This document shows, in pieces, positions 15,533-23,444 of a DNA stretch of 64,000 bases. Under the pieces are notes generated by a model that was given only the letters and a program-made list of their open reading frames with translations, searched no databases and was not told the origin of the DNA. How positions within the stretch are numbered: the first letter of the stretch is position 1; the number at the start of each line of letters is the position of its first letter. Both the position numbers and the translations under genes were made by a program. This DNA comes from an uncultured Bacteroidales bacterium (GTDB taxonomy: Bacteria; Bacteroidota; Bacteroidia; Bacteroidales; Bacteroidaceae), in contig CACZMI010000001.1 of NCBI GenBank assembly GCA_902782245.1, positions 1 to 64,000 on the forward strand, in the 5' to 3' direction.

Positions 15533-16633
15533 ATGAATATAATTACAAAAAGCAGTTGTTATATATGGCTGTCCATAATTTGTTGTATTACATCATGTAA
15601 ACAAAAACCCCATTTTGCTTATTGTATAAAAGAGTTTGAGTTAGAAGATGATACAATTACTATTAATGGAAAACCTTTGGATTTAAAAGTTAGTGATGAC
15701 AACTTGACAACGGTTCTAGTAGATTCATTCTTAGTGATACAAGAAGAATGTGTTGATGGATTTCTTGGAGTTTATAACATCAATAATTTAACACGTAAAG
15801 CCACTTTATGCCCTAAAGGACGTGCAAAAAATGAATTTTCCAATCCTTTTTATTTGTTGTCTCAAGCATATATAAAAGACAGTTGTATATTTTTAACAGC
15901 TGTTGATAAAGATTGTTATGCAAAGGAAATTAATCTTACACAGTCAATGCAAAGAGGTATTACAATAGTTTCAGCGGTAAGTGACTGTCCTTCATATAAT
16001 GACAATCATGTTTTTTTATTTATTGACAATGATATTAATAAGCAATTCGTCAATATTTATGGAGAAGAAACTATGGAACCAAAACACCGTAATGCAGAGT
16101 ATAGTATAATCAACACAAAAGAGAAAAAGAAACGGGCCCTAAATGTATTTCCAAGACCCATGGATTCCGATGAGGAAAGTATAACCAATTATGCAGGGGG
16201 GGCAATGTATAAACATCCTAATAAAAACTTATTTGTACAAGAATGTTGCTTTATGGATTATTTGTTGTTTTTTGATATAGATGCAGATACTGCATTTGCC
16301 GTACATGTAAGTGGTACCCCTACATTTGATGATTATGCTCCAGATGGTAGAACTATAACATTTTCCAATGGCTCTACTGTGACATCAAATTATGTTTTTG
16401 CGATACACAGAACAGATAAAATAGATATTAATGGGAAAAAAACACGTGAACGAAGACTGCTTGTTTTTGATTGGAATGGCAATCTGATAGCGAATGCTAT
16501 AATGAATCCTGGCGCAAATCAAATTGTATACGATGAAAAAATGAAAACACTATATGGATTTGATTTTTCAGTTGGCGAGAGAATTTTACACAAATATGAT
16601 ATTAGTAAAATTATTCCTGAAACAACGAGATGA
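15533..16633 (+). CDS. 6-bladed beta-propeller lipoprotein (TolB-like, NVEAL partner)
   Basis: A 366-aa lipoprotein starting at the ATG 15533 (MNIITKSSCYIWLSIICCITSCKQ; lipobox Cys in TSCK). An earlier in-frame ATG at 15485 falls inside the hairpin and is rejected. The body is beta-rich with the repeating pattern of the BF3886/TolB-like propeller proteins always found with NVEAL genes (FLGVYNINN, LLFFDIDADTAF, LLVFDWNGNLIA, LYGFDFSVGERI). A run of seven G (16196-16202) lies in the coding sequence (NYAGGAMY). Role: probably a periplasmic or outer-membrane partner of the NVEAL polypeptide. The stop overlaps the next ATG. Confidence 0.78.
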   Translation: MNIITKSSCYIWLSIICCITSCKQKPHFAYCIKEFELEDDTITINGKPLDLKVSDDNLTTVLVDSFLVIQEECVDGFLGVYNINNLTRKATLCPKGRAKNEFSNPFYLLSQAYIKDSCIFLTAVDKDCYAKEINLTQSMQRGITIVSAVSDCPSYNDNHVFLFIDNDINKQFVNIYGEETMEPKHRNAEYSIINTKEKKKRALNVFPRPMDSDEESITNYAGGAMYKHPNKNLFVQECCFMDYLLFFDIDADTAFAVHVSGTPTFDDYAPDGRTITFSNGSTVTSNYVFAIHRTDKIDINGKKTRERRLLVFDWNGNLIANAIMNPGANQIVYDEKMKTLYGFDFSVGERILHKYDISKIIPETTR

Positions 16634-17214
16634 AAGGTATATTAGCAGATTTTTTTTCTATTCTGATTATTGCATTATTCTTATGTGCTGGATGTCATAA
16701 TAAAGGCTCAGTTATAAAAAGAATGAACAAATATCTTGTTGGTAAAGAAATATCGTTTGATTGGCCCAAATTATTTGTTTATAAAGATAGCATTATTAGT
16801 GATTCGTTGTTTCAAATGACACCAGTAAAAATAATAACATACAGAGGCGATGAATCGTGTGCGTTGTGCATAAACCGGTTATTACAGAAAGCATCATCGT
16901 TTTTGGATCATGGAAATACTTTTGAATTATTTAATGTAAGTCAAGTTAACTACTATATTATTTTATCACGCCCTATAAAAGATATTATTAAATGTTTTCA
17001 AGATGAGGATATTCCATTTGTTTCAATAATTTTTGATAAGAATGACATGTTTCTAGATAATAATCTATTATCAAAAAACGACTTTTCTAATCTGACTTTG
17101 TTACTTGATGAAAACAATAGAATCGTACTTGTGGGAGATCCAATACACGATGAGGAATCTCGTGATAAATATGTAGATAAAATTGTAGAGATTATAACAA
17201 AATATAACAAATAA
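16630..17214 (+). CDS. Thioredoxin-like CxxC lipoprotein 1
   Basis: A 194-aa lipoprotein: signal sequence ending LFLCAGCHN (lipobox Cys) and a thioredoxin-like body with the redox pair CALC (~76-79, DESCALCINRLL). It then has YYIILSRPIKD and LLLDENNRIVLVGDP, which match the beta-alpha-beta end of redoxin-type folds. It starts in the stop of the propeller gene (ATGA), so it is translationally coupled. The next gene is a close paralogue. The NVEAL product has four cysteines, so a disulfide or thiol-handling role in its maturation is plausible. This is inference; the substrate is unknown. Confidence 0.75.
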   Translation: MKGILADFFSILIIALFLCAGCHNKGSVIKRMNKYLVGKEISFDWPKLFVYKDSIISDSLFQMTPVKIITYRGDESCALCINRLLQKASSFLDHGNTFELFNVSQVNYYIILSRPIKDIIKCFQDEDIPFVSIIFDKNDMFLDNNLLSKNDFSNLTLLLDENNRIVLVGDPIHDEESRDKYVDKIVEIITKYNK

Positions 17215-17231
17215 TATTAGAGAGAATAATT

Positions 17232-17798
17232 ATGAGTGTTAAATTGCCGGCAATATTAATCATTTTCTTGTTATGTCAAATTGGATGTAAGTCTTCGAAC
17301 AAAGATGTGAAACAAATTGTTAAAGAGCTATCAGGTAAGACTATATCTTTCGATTGGCCTAAGCAGTTTGTAAAGTATGATACATTGTTAATAATCGAAA
17401 GTGAGTATTCACTAACACCTGCGAGGATAATAAAGTATATTGATAATTCCTTTTGTCCATCATGCATAAATAACTATCTGTCCCTTGCATCAGATTTCAT
17501 TACATTTGCTGGCAAAACAAATTTATTTAATTCTGATAGTGTGGAATACTATGTTATATTATCAAGACCTAAGGAGGAAGTGATAGAATGTTTCCAAGAT
17601 GCACCACTCTCTCACATAGTATTAATATCTGATATTGAAGATAAATTCTTGGAAGAGAACTCCTTGCAAGGGTATGATAATATTTATACCACATTCCTTC
17701 TTGACAAAAGAAATAAGATCATTGGTATTGGAGATCCAATGTTGAGTGTTGGTGTGCGTGATATGTACATAAAGAGAATAAAAGAACTATTGGAATAA
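17232..17798 (+). CDS. Thioredoxin-like CxxC lipoprotein 2
   Basis: A 188-aa paralogue of the preceding protein. It has a lipoprotein signal (LLCQIGCKSS), the shared segment GKTISFDWPKQFVKYDT, a redox pair CPSC (SFCPSCINNYL), YYVILSRPKEEVIECFQD, and the ending FLLDKRNKIIGIGDPM. The pair probably arose by tandem duplication and both keep the CxxC motif. Two diverged oxidoreductase-like lipoproteins in one operon could act as a pair, for instance one oxidising and one isomerising. Only the motif is seen; the roles are not. Confidence 0.75.
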   Translation: MSVKLPAILIIFLLCQIGCKSSNKDVKQIVKELSGKTISFDWPKQFVKYDTLLIIESEYSLTPARIIKYIDNSFCPSCINNYLSLASDFITFAGKTNLFNSDSVEYYVILSRPKEEVIECFQDAPLSHIVLISDIEDKFLEENSLQGYDNIYTTFLLDKRNKIIGIGDPMLSVGVRDMYIKRIKELLE

Positions 17799-17833
17799 TA
17801 AAGGAAGACAAAAAGTATTGTATAGCGGTCAAT

Positions 17834-19474
17834 ATGTTTACTACAAAGAAGGGAAAAATATTAAGAGCTTTCAATGATTATAATTATTTGGATTGGTTAG
17901 TATTGTTGTTCCTGTTATTGATCTTATACATACTGAACAGAAGTGATTCTTTGTTAACTCAAAAAGTAAATGTAGTTGGTGTCATTTTTTTTGCTATCAG
18001 GTTACTTGGTGTCCTCTTGCCTGTTCGATATGTCGGTTTTTTGTTTCCTGCCTGCATAGTTGGTGCCTGCTTAATAGAAACTATCTGGGGGATATGCCAG
18101 TTGTGTCACCCAAATAAGAGCATTACATTATTCATTTGTACCGGTTCCTTTGACAATCCGGGACCTTATGGTGGGTTCCTTGCGACATGTATATGTATTA
18201 TCCTAGGCATAAGGATGCAATTCAAGACATCAGTAGTGCGCAGATTGTTGGCTTTAACAGCAATAATGGCGCTGATAATGATGATAACAACAAATAGCAG
18301 AGCTTCTTTTTTGTCTTTATCGGTGGGTTTATTAGTGTTAATTACACAATATGATAAATATCGTTTACTGATTAAGAAACATTGTTATTTGTTGTTGTTT
18401 TCTTTAGTTGTCATTTCTGTTTTTGCCTATTACATAAAAAAACCATCTGCTGACGCAAGGTTATTTATGTATAGGATCGATCTGGGTATTTTGCTGAGGA
18501 GTGGATTGATGGGATTGGGTATTGGCAATTTTGGTGGAGAATACGGACTTGCACAATTTCGTTTTTTCAAAGAAAGAATACCGGATATTTTTAATTGCAT
18601 TAATATTTCAGATTCTTTTCCACAAGTAAAATACATAGATTGTCCGGCTTTTGCATTTAATGACTTTATACAGTTAGGTATTGAAGGCGGGTGGATACTA
18701 TTATTGTTGCTGTTACTGATTCTTTATCTATCAATAAAACGGACTTACATCAATAAAAACCCTTGTTGTTTGGGCATTATTTCGATATGTATATTTGCTC
18801 TTTTTTCTTATCCATTCGAAAAAACCGAATTTCAGATTCTGTTATCGTTCTTGATAGCAATAGGTCAAATACAATCCAAGCGTATATTGCCATATCGCAA
18901 AATAGTTTCATACTGCTTGTTTTTTTTGTTTTTTGCTTATTCCTTTTTCAACCTTCTGCCGGATATGAAAAAAAACGTTGTTTCAAAAAAGATATGGAGT
19001 AGTGTCAGTTTTGATTATGAATCAGGAGATTTTGGGCGCGTAATTGATTATGGAGACAGGTATAAAAAGTATTTAATCAACGATTTTGGTTTTCTGTTTG
19101 AGTATGGAAATTCCTTAAGTAAATCCGGTTATTATGATGAAAGTGATTCTTTGTTGGAGATAGGGTCAAAAAAAAGCAGCGATCCTATGTTCTGGAACAT
19201 TATGGGTAACAATAGTATAGCAAAAGGAAAGTATCGTGAAGCTGAAGAACGTTATAAACATGCTTTTTATATGTTGCCGAACAGGCTTTATCCATTGTAT
19301 AACTTGGCCAAACTGTATCACATAGAGGGTGACACAACAAGATTTCTTAAAATGGCAGAAATAGTAGAGGCCTTTGTTCCAAAAATAGAATCATCAAAAA
19401 CTGAAAGTTTGCGTGGAGAGATAAGAGATTTAAGAACAGGTTACATTTCTGAAGTTTGCAATAATGACAACTGA
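17834..19474 (+). CDS. O-antigen ligase-like membrane protein with C-terminal TPR
   Basis: A 546-aa polytopic membrane protein. Residues ~18-370 contain about ten to eleven hydrophobic helices. The large loop FICTGSFDNPGPYGGFLA and the GLGIGNFGGEYGLAQF segment are typical of the Wzy_C/O-antigen ligase family. From ~385 on is a soluble region with TPR repeats (MFWNIMGNNSIAKGKYREAEERYKHAFYMLPN). Known members transfer or polymerise glycans at the periplasmic face, but TPR-tailed versions next to NVEAL genes have no proven function. Glycosylation of the exported product or of surface lipoproteins is possible. Its end overlaps the start of the signal peptidase gene. Confidence 0.78.
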   Translation: MFTTKKGKILRAFNDYNYLDWLVLLFLLLILYILNRSDSLLTQKVNVVGVIFFAIRLLGVLLPVRYVGFLFPACIVGACLIETIWGICQLCHPNKSITLFICTGSFDNPGPYGGFLATCICIILGIRMQFKTSVVRRLLALTAIMALIMMITTNSRASFLSLSVGLLVLITQYDKYRLLIKKHCYLLLFSLVVISVFAYYIKKPSADARLFMYRIDLGILLRSGLMGLGIGNFGGEYGLAQFRFFKERIPDIFNCINISDSFPQVKYIDCPAFAFNDFIQLGIEGGWILLLLLLLILYLSIKRTYINKNPCCLGIISICIFALFSYPFEKTEFQILLSFLIAIGQIQSKRILPYRKIVSYCLFFLFFAYSFFNLLPDMKKNVVSKKIWSSVSFDYESGDFGRVIDYGDRYKKYLINDFGFLFEYGNSLSKSGYYDESDSLLEIGSKKSSDPMFWNIMGNNSIAKGKYREAEERYKHAFYMLPNRLYPLYNLAKLYHIEGDTTRFLKMAEIVEAFVPKIESSKTESLRGEIRDLRTGYISEVCNNDN

Positions 19475-20318
19475 ATCAAAGGAAAATAAACAGACTAATG
19501 GCAAGCAACCTATGTTAGGCAGAATAACAAAAGGTCTGTGGTATGTACACATTGTAGTTCTTGTTATCGGTACAGTACATTTTTGCAGGAGAATTTTCGT
19601 GGCAGAATGCTTTAAGATACCCACTGAATCAATGAAACCTACACTAGTTCCAGGCGACAAGGTTTGGGTAAACAAGTTGAAGTATGGTGCAAGAATATAT
19701 ACCTCGTTCAACTTTGAGGATCATGCACCGCTTAAGTGTTTCCGTATGCCCGGAATAAGGAAGATACGCCCAGGCGACGTAATCTGTTTCAACTACCCTC
19801 TTGGTTATGACAAATGGACGGAGATAGAGTTCAAGATAAACTATGTGTATTGCAAACGTGTGGTTGGTACTCCAGGCGATACTATTGGTGTAAAGAATGG
19901 GATTACCTGGAACAACAACTATTCCGGTACGATAGGAGTTCTTGAGAATCAACTTGCCATACAGAACACGCCTGACAGCATACTATGGCGCACAAAGTTT
20001 ATGGGAACCATGCCGTTTACACGACCAATGTGGACCATGAAAAACTTTGGGCCTCTGTATATTCCGGAAAAAGGTGTAACGGTTGAACTTGACTCTATAG
20101 GACGTGCTATATATGGCCCTGTTATAGAATATGAGACAGGAGCATGGCCTGACGGTGATGTTACGAGTCACACTTTCCAACACGACTATTACTTTGCTTT
20201 TGGTGATAACAGCCTTGACTCCAATGATTCCCGCTATTGGGGTTTCATACCGGAGGATTTCATAATAGGAATAGTGGGAGGAAAGAAAGTGCGCAATAAC
20301 CCTAACCAAACTTATTGA
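19464..20318 (+). CDS. lepB: Signal peptidase I
   Basis: A 284-aa membrane protease of family S26. One membrane anchor (~24-42) is followed by Box B with the nucleophile Ser56 (IPTESMKPTLVPGD) and the general-base Lys131 in YCKRVVGTPGDT. The C-terminal box is GDNSLDSNDSRYWGFIP. It removes signal peptides at the periplasmic face. Being encoded inside the mobile element and overlapping the Wzy-like gene by 11 bases, it is likely an extra copy dedicated to exported products of this cluster such as the NVEAL polypeptide. A housekeeping lepB elsewhere is expected. Confidence 0.92.
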   Translation: MTTESKENKQTNGKQPMLGRITKGLWYVHIVVLVIGTVHFCRRIFVAECFKIPTESMKPTLVPGDKVWVNKLKYGARIYTSFNFEDHAPLKCFRMPGIRKIRPGDVICFNYPLGYDKWTEIEFKINYVYCKRVVGTPGDTIGVKNGITWNNNYSGTIGVLENQLAIQNTPDSILWRTKFMGTMPFTRPMWTMKNFGPLYIPEKGVTVELDSIGRAIYGPVIEYETGAWPDGDVTSHTFQHDYYFAFGDNSLDSNDSRYWGFIPEDFIIGIVGGKKVRNNPNQTY

Positions 20319-20322
20319 GTTT

Positions 20323-20709
20323 ATGAGAAACTGGAATATGATAGGTCTGCTGCTGGTGATGTGTATGGTGGTTGTATTATCCGTAGCCGGTTGTTACAGT
20401 ACAACAGATGGAGTAATCTCTGTGCGACGTGATGCAGTGAATGCAGGTAGTGCAGAGGTGGGTGACTCAGTATGCGCCACGTTCAAGTTCAGGAACAATA
20501 CATACGCTACGCAGACGGTAACATTCCTGCCGGAATGTGACTGCACAACCGTAAGTGCGGAGAGCATAAGGATTGAGCCGCACAGACGCGGAAGAATAAA
20601 TGTGAAAGTTGCGGTTGAGACACCCGGGGAGTTTACCAAGTACGTGTATGTGCAGGCTGCCGGTGGTGATGAGTTCTTTACCGTAAGCATAAAAGGACGC
20701 GGCAAGTGA
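20323..20709 (+). CDS. DUF1573 lipoprotein-like protein
   Basis: A 128-aa exported protein with an N-terminal hydrophobic segment ending LSVAGCYSTTD (lipobox Cys) and one DUF1573 beta-sandwich domain. The domain shows VRRDAVNAGSAEVGDSVCAT, FLPECDCTTVSAESIRIEPH and the FTVSIKGRG end. The CDCTTV segment is the family's hallmark. DUF1573 domains are ASH/MSP-like beta-sandwiches of unknown function common in Bacteroidota periplasm. It starts two bases after the signal peptidase stop, so it belongs to the same operon. Confidence 0.82.
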   Translation: MRNWNMIGLLLVMCMVVVLSVAGCYSTTDGVISVRRDAVNAGSAEVGDSVCATFKFRNNTYATQTVTFLPECDCTTVSAESIRIEPHRRGRINVKVAVETPGEFTKYVYVQAAGGDEFFTVSIKGRGK

Positions 20710-20766
20710 AAGACTGAGATACAGAACCTAACAGATTCATAGTATTAACCGATAAAGAGACATGAT

Positions 20767-22257
20767 ATGAAACTACCCTCTCCAAAGTTACTGCTGTATA
20801 TGGAACTGGCGGCGCATACGGTTTGCAGCGGTCAGGTGATAGGCCCGCGTACCTTGACCATGCAGCAGGTGGTCCAGCTGGCGCAGGAGAATTCAATCTC
20901 TGCCATGAGCAACCGCAACACTTTTGCGGCGCAGTACTGGAGTTACCGCTCATACAAGGCGGAACTCAGGCCATCACTTAACCTTAGTGCCAACTTGGCA
21001 CAGTTCAACCGCTCACTGGTAGCGCTACAGGACTATAACACTGGTACCATCAGCTACCGTGCCAACTACAACCTGAACAATGACGCTACGCTCTATGTGA
21101 GCCAGAGCGTGCCCTGGACGGGTGGTACGCTGTCACTGTCAACAAGCCTGTCACGGCTGGACCAGTACAGCCCTGCAAGGCTTACCACCTACTATGCACA
21201 GCCCATCTATCTGAGTTACGCGCAGAGCCTGTGGGGTTTCAACCGGTTCAAGTGGGACAAGAAGACTGAGCCCAAGCAGTATGAGGTGGCCAAACGCCAG
21301 TACATAGAGAGTATGGAGCAGGTTAACCAGACGGCTGTCTCATATTTCTGGAGTTATGTGAGCGCCAAGGAGAGCTATGACCGTGCGAACAAGAGTTTTG
21401 AGGACAGCAAGCGGTTGTTTGAGGCCGGGCAGACACGTTTCAGCATGGGTACAATAACACGTGATGACCTGATGCAGATTGAGGTCACCATGCTTAATGA
21501 TTCACTGTCGCTTACATCAAGCAAGGTGAGCCTTAGGAGTGCTCTTAACCGTCTCTGCTCATACATAGGTTATAAGGAGGATACGGAACTGAACCTTATT
21601 ATTGACTATGAGATTCCGGATATAACGCTTGATTATGATGACGTGCTGGAGCGTGCTCTTGAGAACTCGTCATTCAACCTGAGCCAGGAGATAAGTTACA
21701 CCAATACGGAGCGCAACATTGCTCAGGCCAAGGCTAACCGCGGCATGTCGGCCAGCGTGAATGCACGGTTCGGTATGTCAGGTTCTGCTGACAGGTTGGG
21801 TGATACTTTCGTGCAGTTGAAGGACCAGGAGGTGGTGGGAGTATCGCTCAATATACCTATCCTGGACTGGGGTCTGGCACGCGGCCGTGTGCGTATGGCC
21901 GAGGCCAATGCCCTGACTACCCGCAACAGTCTGGAGCAGTCAATGATTGACTATAAGCAGAACCTGTTTACGCAAGTGATGCAGTTCAATGACCAGCACA
22001 GCCGTTGCGAGATTTCAAAGCGTGCGGCGGATCTGGCTGAAGAGAGTTATCAGCTGGCGATCAAGAGTTTTGGGAGCGGTAACATGGATATGACCAGGTT
22101 GGACCAGTTGAAGCAGAAGCGGGACAGTGCGCTGAGTTCTTACCTTAGCAATGTGGCGAGTTTCTGGAGTTACTACTTTGGGATAAGGAAGGCTACTCTG
22201 TTTGACTATATATCAGGCACGGACATTTCAGTAGAGTTTGATAAACTGATAAAATAA
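20767..22257 (+). CDS. TolC-family outer-membrane efflux protein
   Basis: A 496-aa outer-membrane channel. The sequence has the two-fold TolC repeat: helical hairpins at ~35-240 and ~270-470, with strand motifs between (LNLSANLAQFNRSL, ATLYVSQSVPWTGGTL; later VGVSLNIPILDWGLARGRV). The conserved QMRQAE-like helices appear as LDQLKQKRDSALSSYLSNV. The first 30 residues give only a weak signal sequence (LLLYMELAAHTVCSGQ). It forms the exit duct for the HlyD and RND proteins encoded next. GC content is visibly higher from here to 29.7 kb than in the AT-rich genes on either side. Confidence 0.9.
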   Translation: MKLPSPKLLLYMELAAHTVCSGQVIGPRTLTMQQVVQLAQENSISAMSNRNTFAAQYWSYRSYKAELRPSLNLSANLAQFNRSLVALQDYNTGTISYRANYNLNNDATLYVSQSVPWTGGTLSLSTSLSRLDQYSPARLTTYYAQPIYLSYAQSLWGFNRFKWDKKTEPKQYEVAKRQYIESMEQVNQTAVSYFWSYVSAKESYDRANKSFEDSKRLFEAGQTRFSMGTITRDDLMQIEVTMLNDSLSLTSSKVSLRSALNRLCSYIGYKEDTELNLIIDYEIPDITLDYDDVLERALENSSFNLSQEISYTNTERNIAQAKANRGMSASVNARFGMSGSADRLGDTFVQLKDQEVVGVSLNIPILDWGLARGRVRMAEANALTTRNSLEQSMIDYKQNLFTQVMQFNDQHSRCEISKRAADLAEESYQLAIKSFGSGNMDMTRLDQLKQKRDSALSSYLSNVASFWSYYFGIRKATLFDYISGTDISVEFDKLIK

Positions 22258-22330
22258 CATCGCCTGGCGATGGCTGTTGGCTATTGGCTATTGGCTGTTG
22301 GCCTCCATCTGGCGGAAAAAAGATGAATAT
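22258..22330. repeat. Hairpin and GGCTATT micro-repeats before HlyD gene
   Basis: A perfect palindrome CATCGCC-T-GGCGATG (22258-22272) begins one base after the TolC stop. It is followed by tandem GGCTGTT/GGCTATT units (about 22272-22302). This is slippage-prone sequence between two coupled genes. Confidence 0.55.
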
Positions 22331-23428
22331 ATGAACAGGATTTTTATTACAGTATTAACGCTTGCAATGGTTGTTCCGTTTGTTTGCGGGTGCAAGGGTA
22401 AGAGAGATAAGGACGAGACTGAGGACAAGACTGAGATGGCTCGTGGCAGTTACAATGCCGAAAAGAATGTGGTTACGGTGGTGCCGCTGGAGCGTAAGGT
22501 CTTTAACAAGCAGCTGGTATGTAACGGCAAGTTAGAGGCACAGAGCAAGGTGACGTTGCAGTTCAGCGGACAGGGCAAGGTGGCTGAGATAAATGTGCGT
22601 GACGGCCAGAAGGTACAGAAGGGTCAGGTGCTGGCATCACTTGACAAGGAGCAGCCCCGCCGCCAGTTGGACCAGGCACGCCTGGCGTATGACAAGGCGG
22701 AGATACAGTTGGCAGACCGCCTTCTGAACTATGGTTATACTATAGCTGATACCGCAAGTATTCCGGCGGAGCAGAAACGCCTTATCTATATAAACTCAGG
22801 GTTCATAGATGCACAGATGGCACTTGAGAATGCCGAGCGCACATACCGCGAGTGTGACCTGAAGGCTCCCTACAGCGGTAAGGTGGCCAGCCTGAAGGGA
22901 CGCGTATATGAGCAGGGCGGGCAACTGTGCACGCTGATTGATGACAGCCGCTACTTAGTTAGGTTCAGCGTACTGGAGACGGAGTACAAGTTTGTTTATG
23001 AGGGCCAGCAGGTGCTGGTGTCACCGTTTGTTGATGCAGGAGTAGTGATGAAGGGCTCAATACTGTCAATAAATCCTACAGTTGACCAGAACGGCCAGAT
23101 AGCAGTTACGGCACAGGTGCCGGGGGCCGATGTGCTGATGGACGGCATGAACGTGCGCATAACGGTGGAGAACAGCGTTGCTGACCAGATGGTTGTACCC
23201 AAGAGTGCGGTGGTGATAAGGGATAACATGGAGGTGCTGTTCCGCATTGATCCTGAGACGGGGCACAGCCTGTGGACCTACGTGAACGTGCTTATGTCAA
23301 ACACCACGGAGCATGTAGTGGAGGCCAACAAGGACCGTGGCGCAGACCTTAACATAGGTGACCTGATCATTACCAGTGGCAACTTGAACTTAGGTGATGA
23401 TGCTGAGGTGGTAATTGAGGACAATTGA
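22331..23428 (+). CDS. RND efflux periplasmic adaptor (HlyD/MFP family)
   Basis: A 365-aa lipoprotein from the ATG at 22331 (MNRIFITVLTLAMVVPFVCGCKG; lipobox Cys). The frame open from 22277 lies in the micro-repeats and is not coding. Order of domains: barrel-sandwich half with VTLQFSGQGKVAEINVRDGQKVQKGQVLASLD (~70-105), a short helical hairpin, the second lipoyl half (CDLKAPYSGKVASLKGRVYEQG), a beta-barrel and a membrane-proximal domain. It joins the TolC channel to the RND pumps. The stop codon TGA falls inside a run of AATTGA repeats that leads into the next gene. Confidence 0.9.
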   Translation: MNRIFITVLTLAMVVPFVCGCKGKRDKDETEDKTEMARGSYNAEKNVVTVVPLERKVFNKQLVCNGKLEAQSKVTLQFSGQGKVAEINVRDGQKVQKGQVLASLDKEQPRRQLDQARLAYDKAEIQLADRLLNYGYTIADTASIPAEQKRLIYINSGFIDAQMALENAERTYRECDLKAPYSGKVASLKGRVYEQGGQLCTLIDDSRYLVRFSVLETEYKFVYEGQQVLVSPFVDAGVVMKGSILSINPTVDQNGQIAVTAQVPGADVLMDGMNVRITVENSVADQMVVPKSAVVIRDNMEVLFRIDPETGHSLWTYVNVLMSNTTEHVVEANKDRGADLNIGDLIITSGNLNLGDDAEVVIEDN

Positions 23429-23441
23429 CAATTGATAATTG
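23411..23441 (+). repeat. AATTGA micro-repeat spanning HlyD stop
   Basis: Four AATTGA units, the last three spaced 7 bp apart (C-AATTGA-C-AATTGA-T-AATTGA), cover the last HlyD codons and the gap before the RND ATG. Unit gain or loss would change the end of HlyD and the spacing to the next gene. Confidence 0.6.
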
Positions 23442-23444
23442 ACT

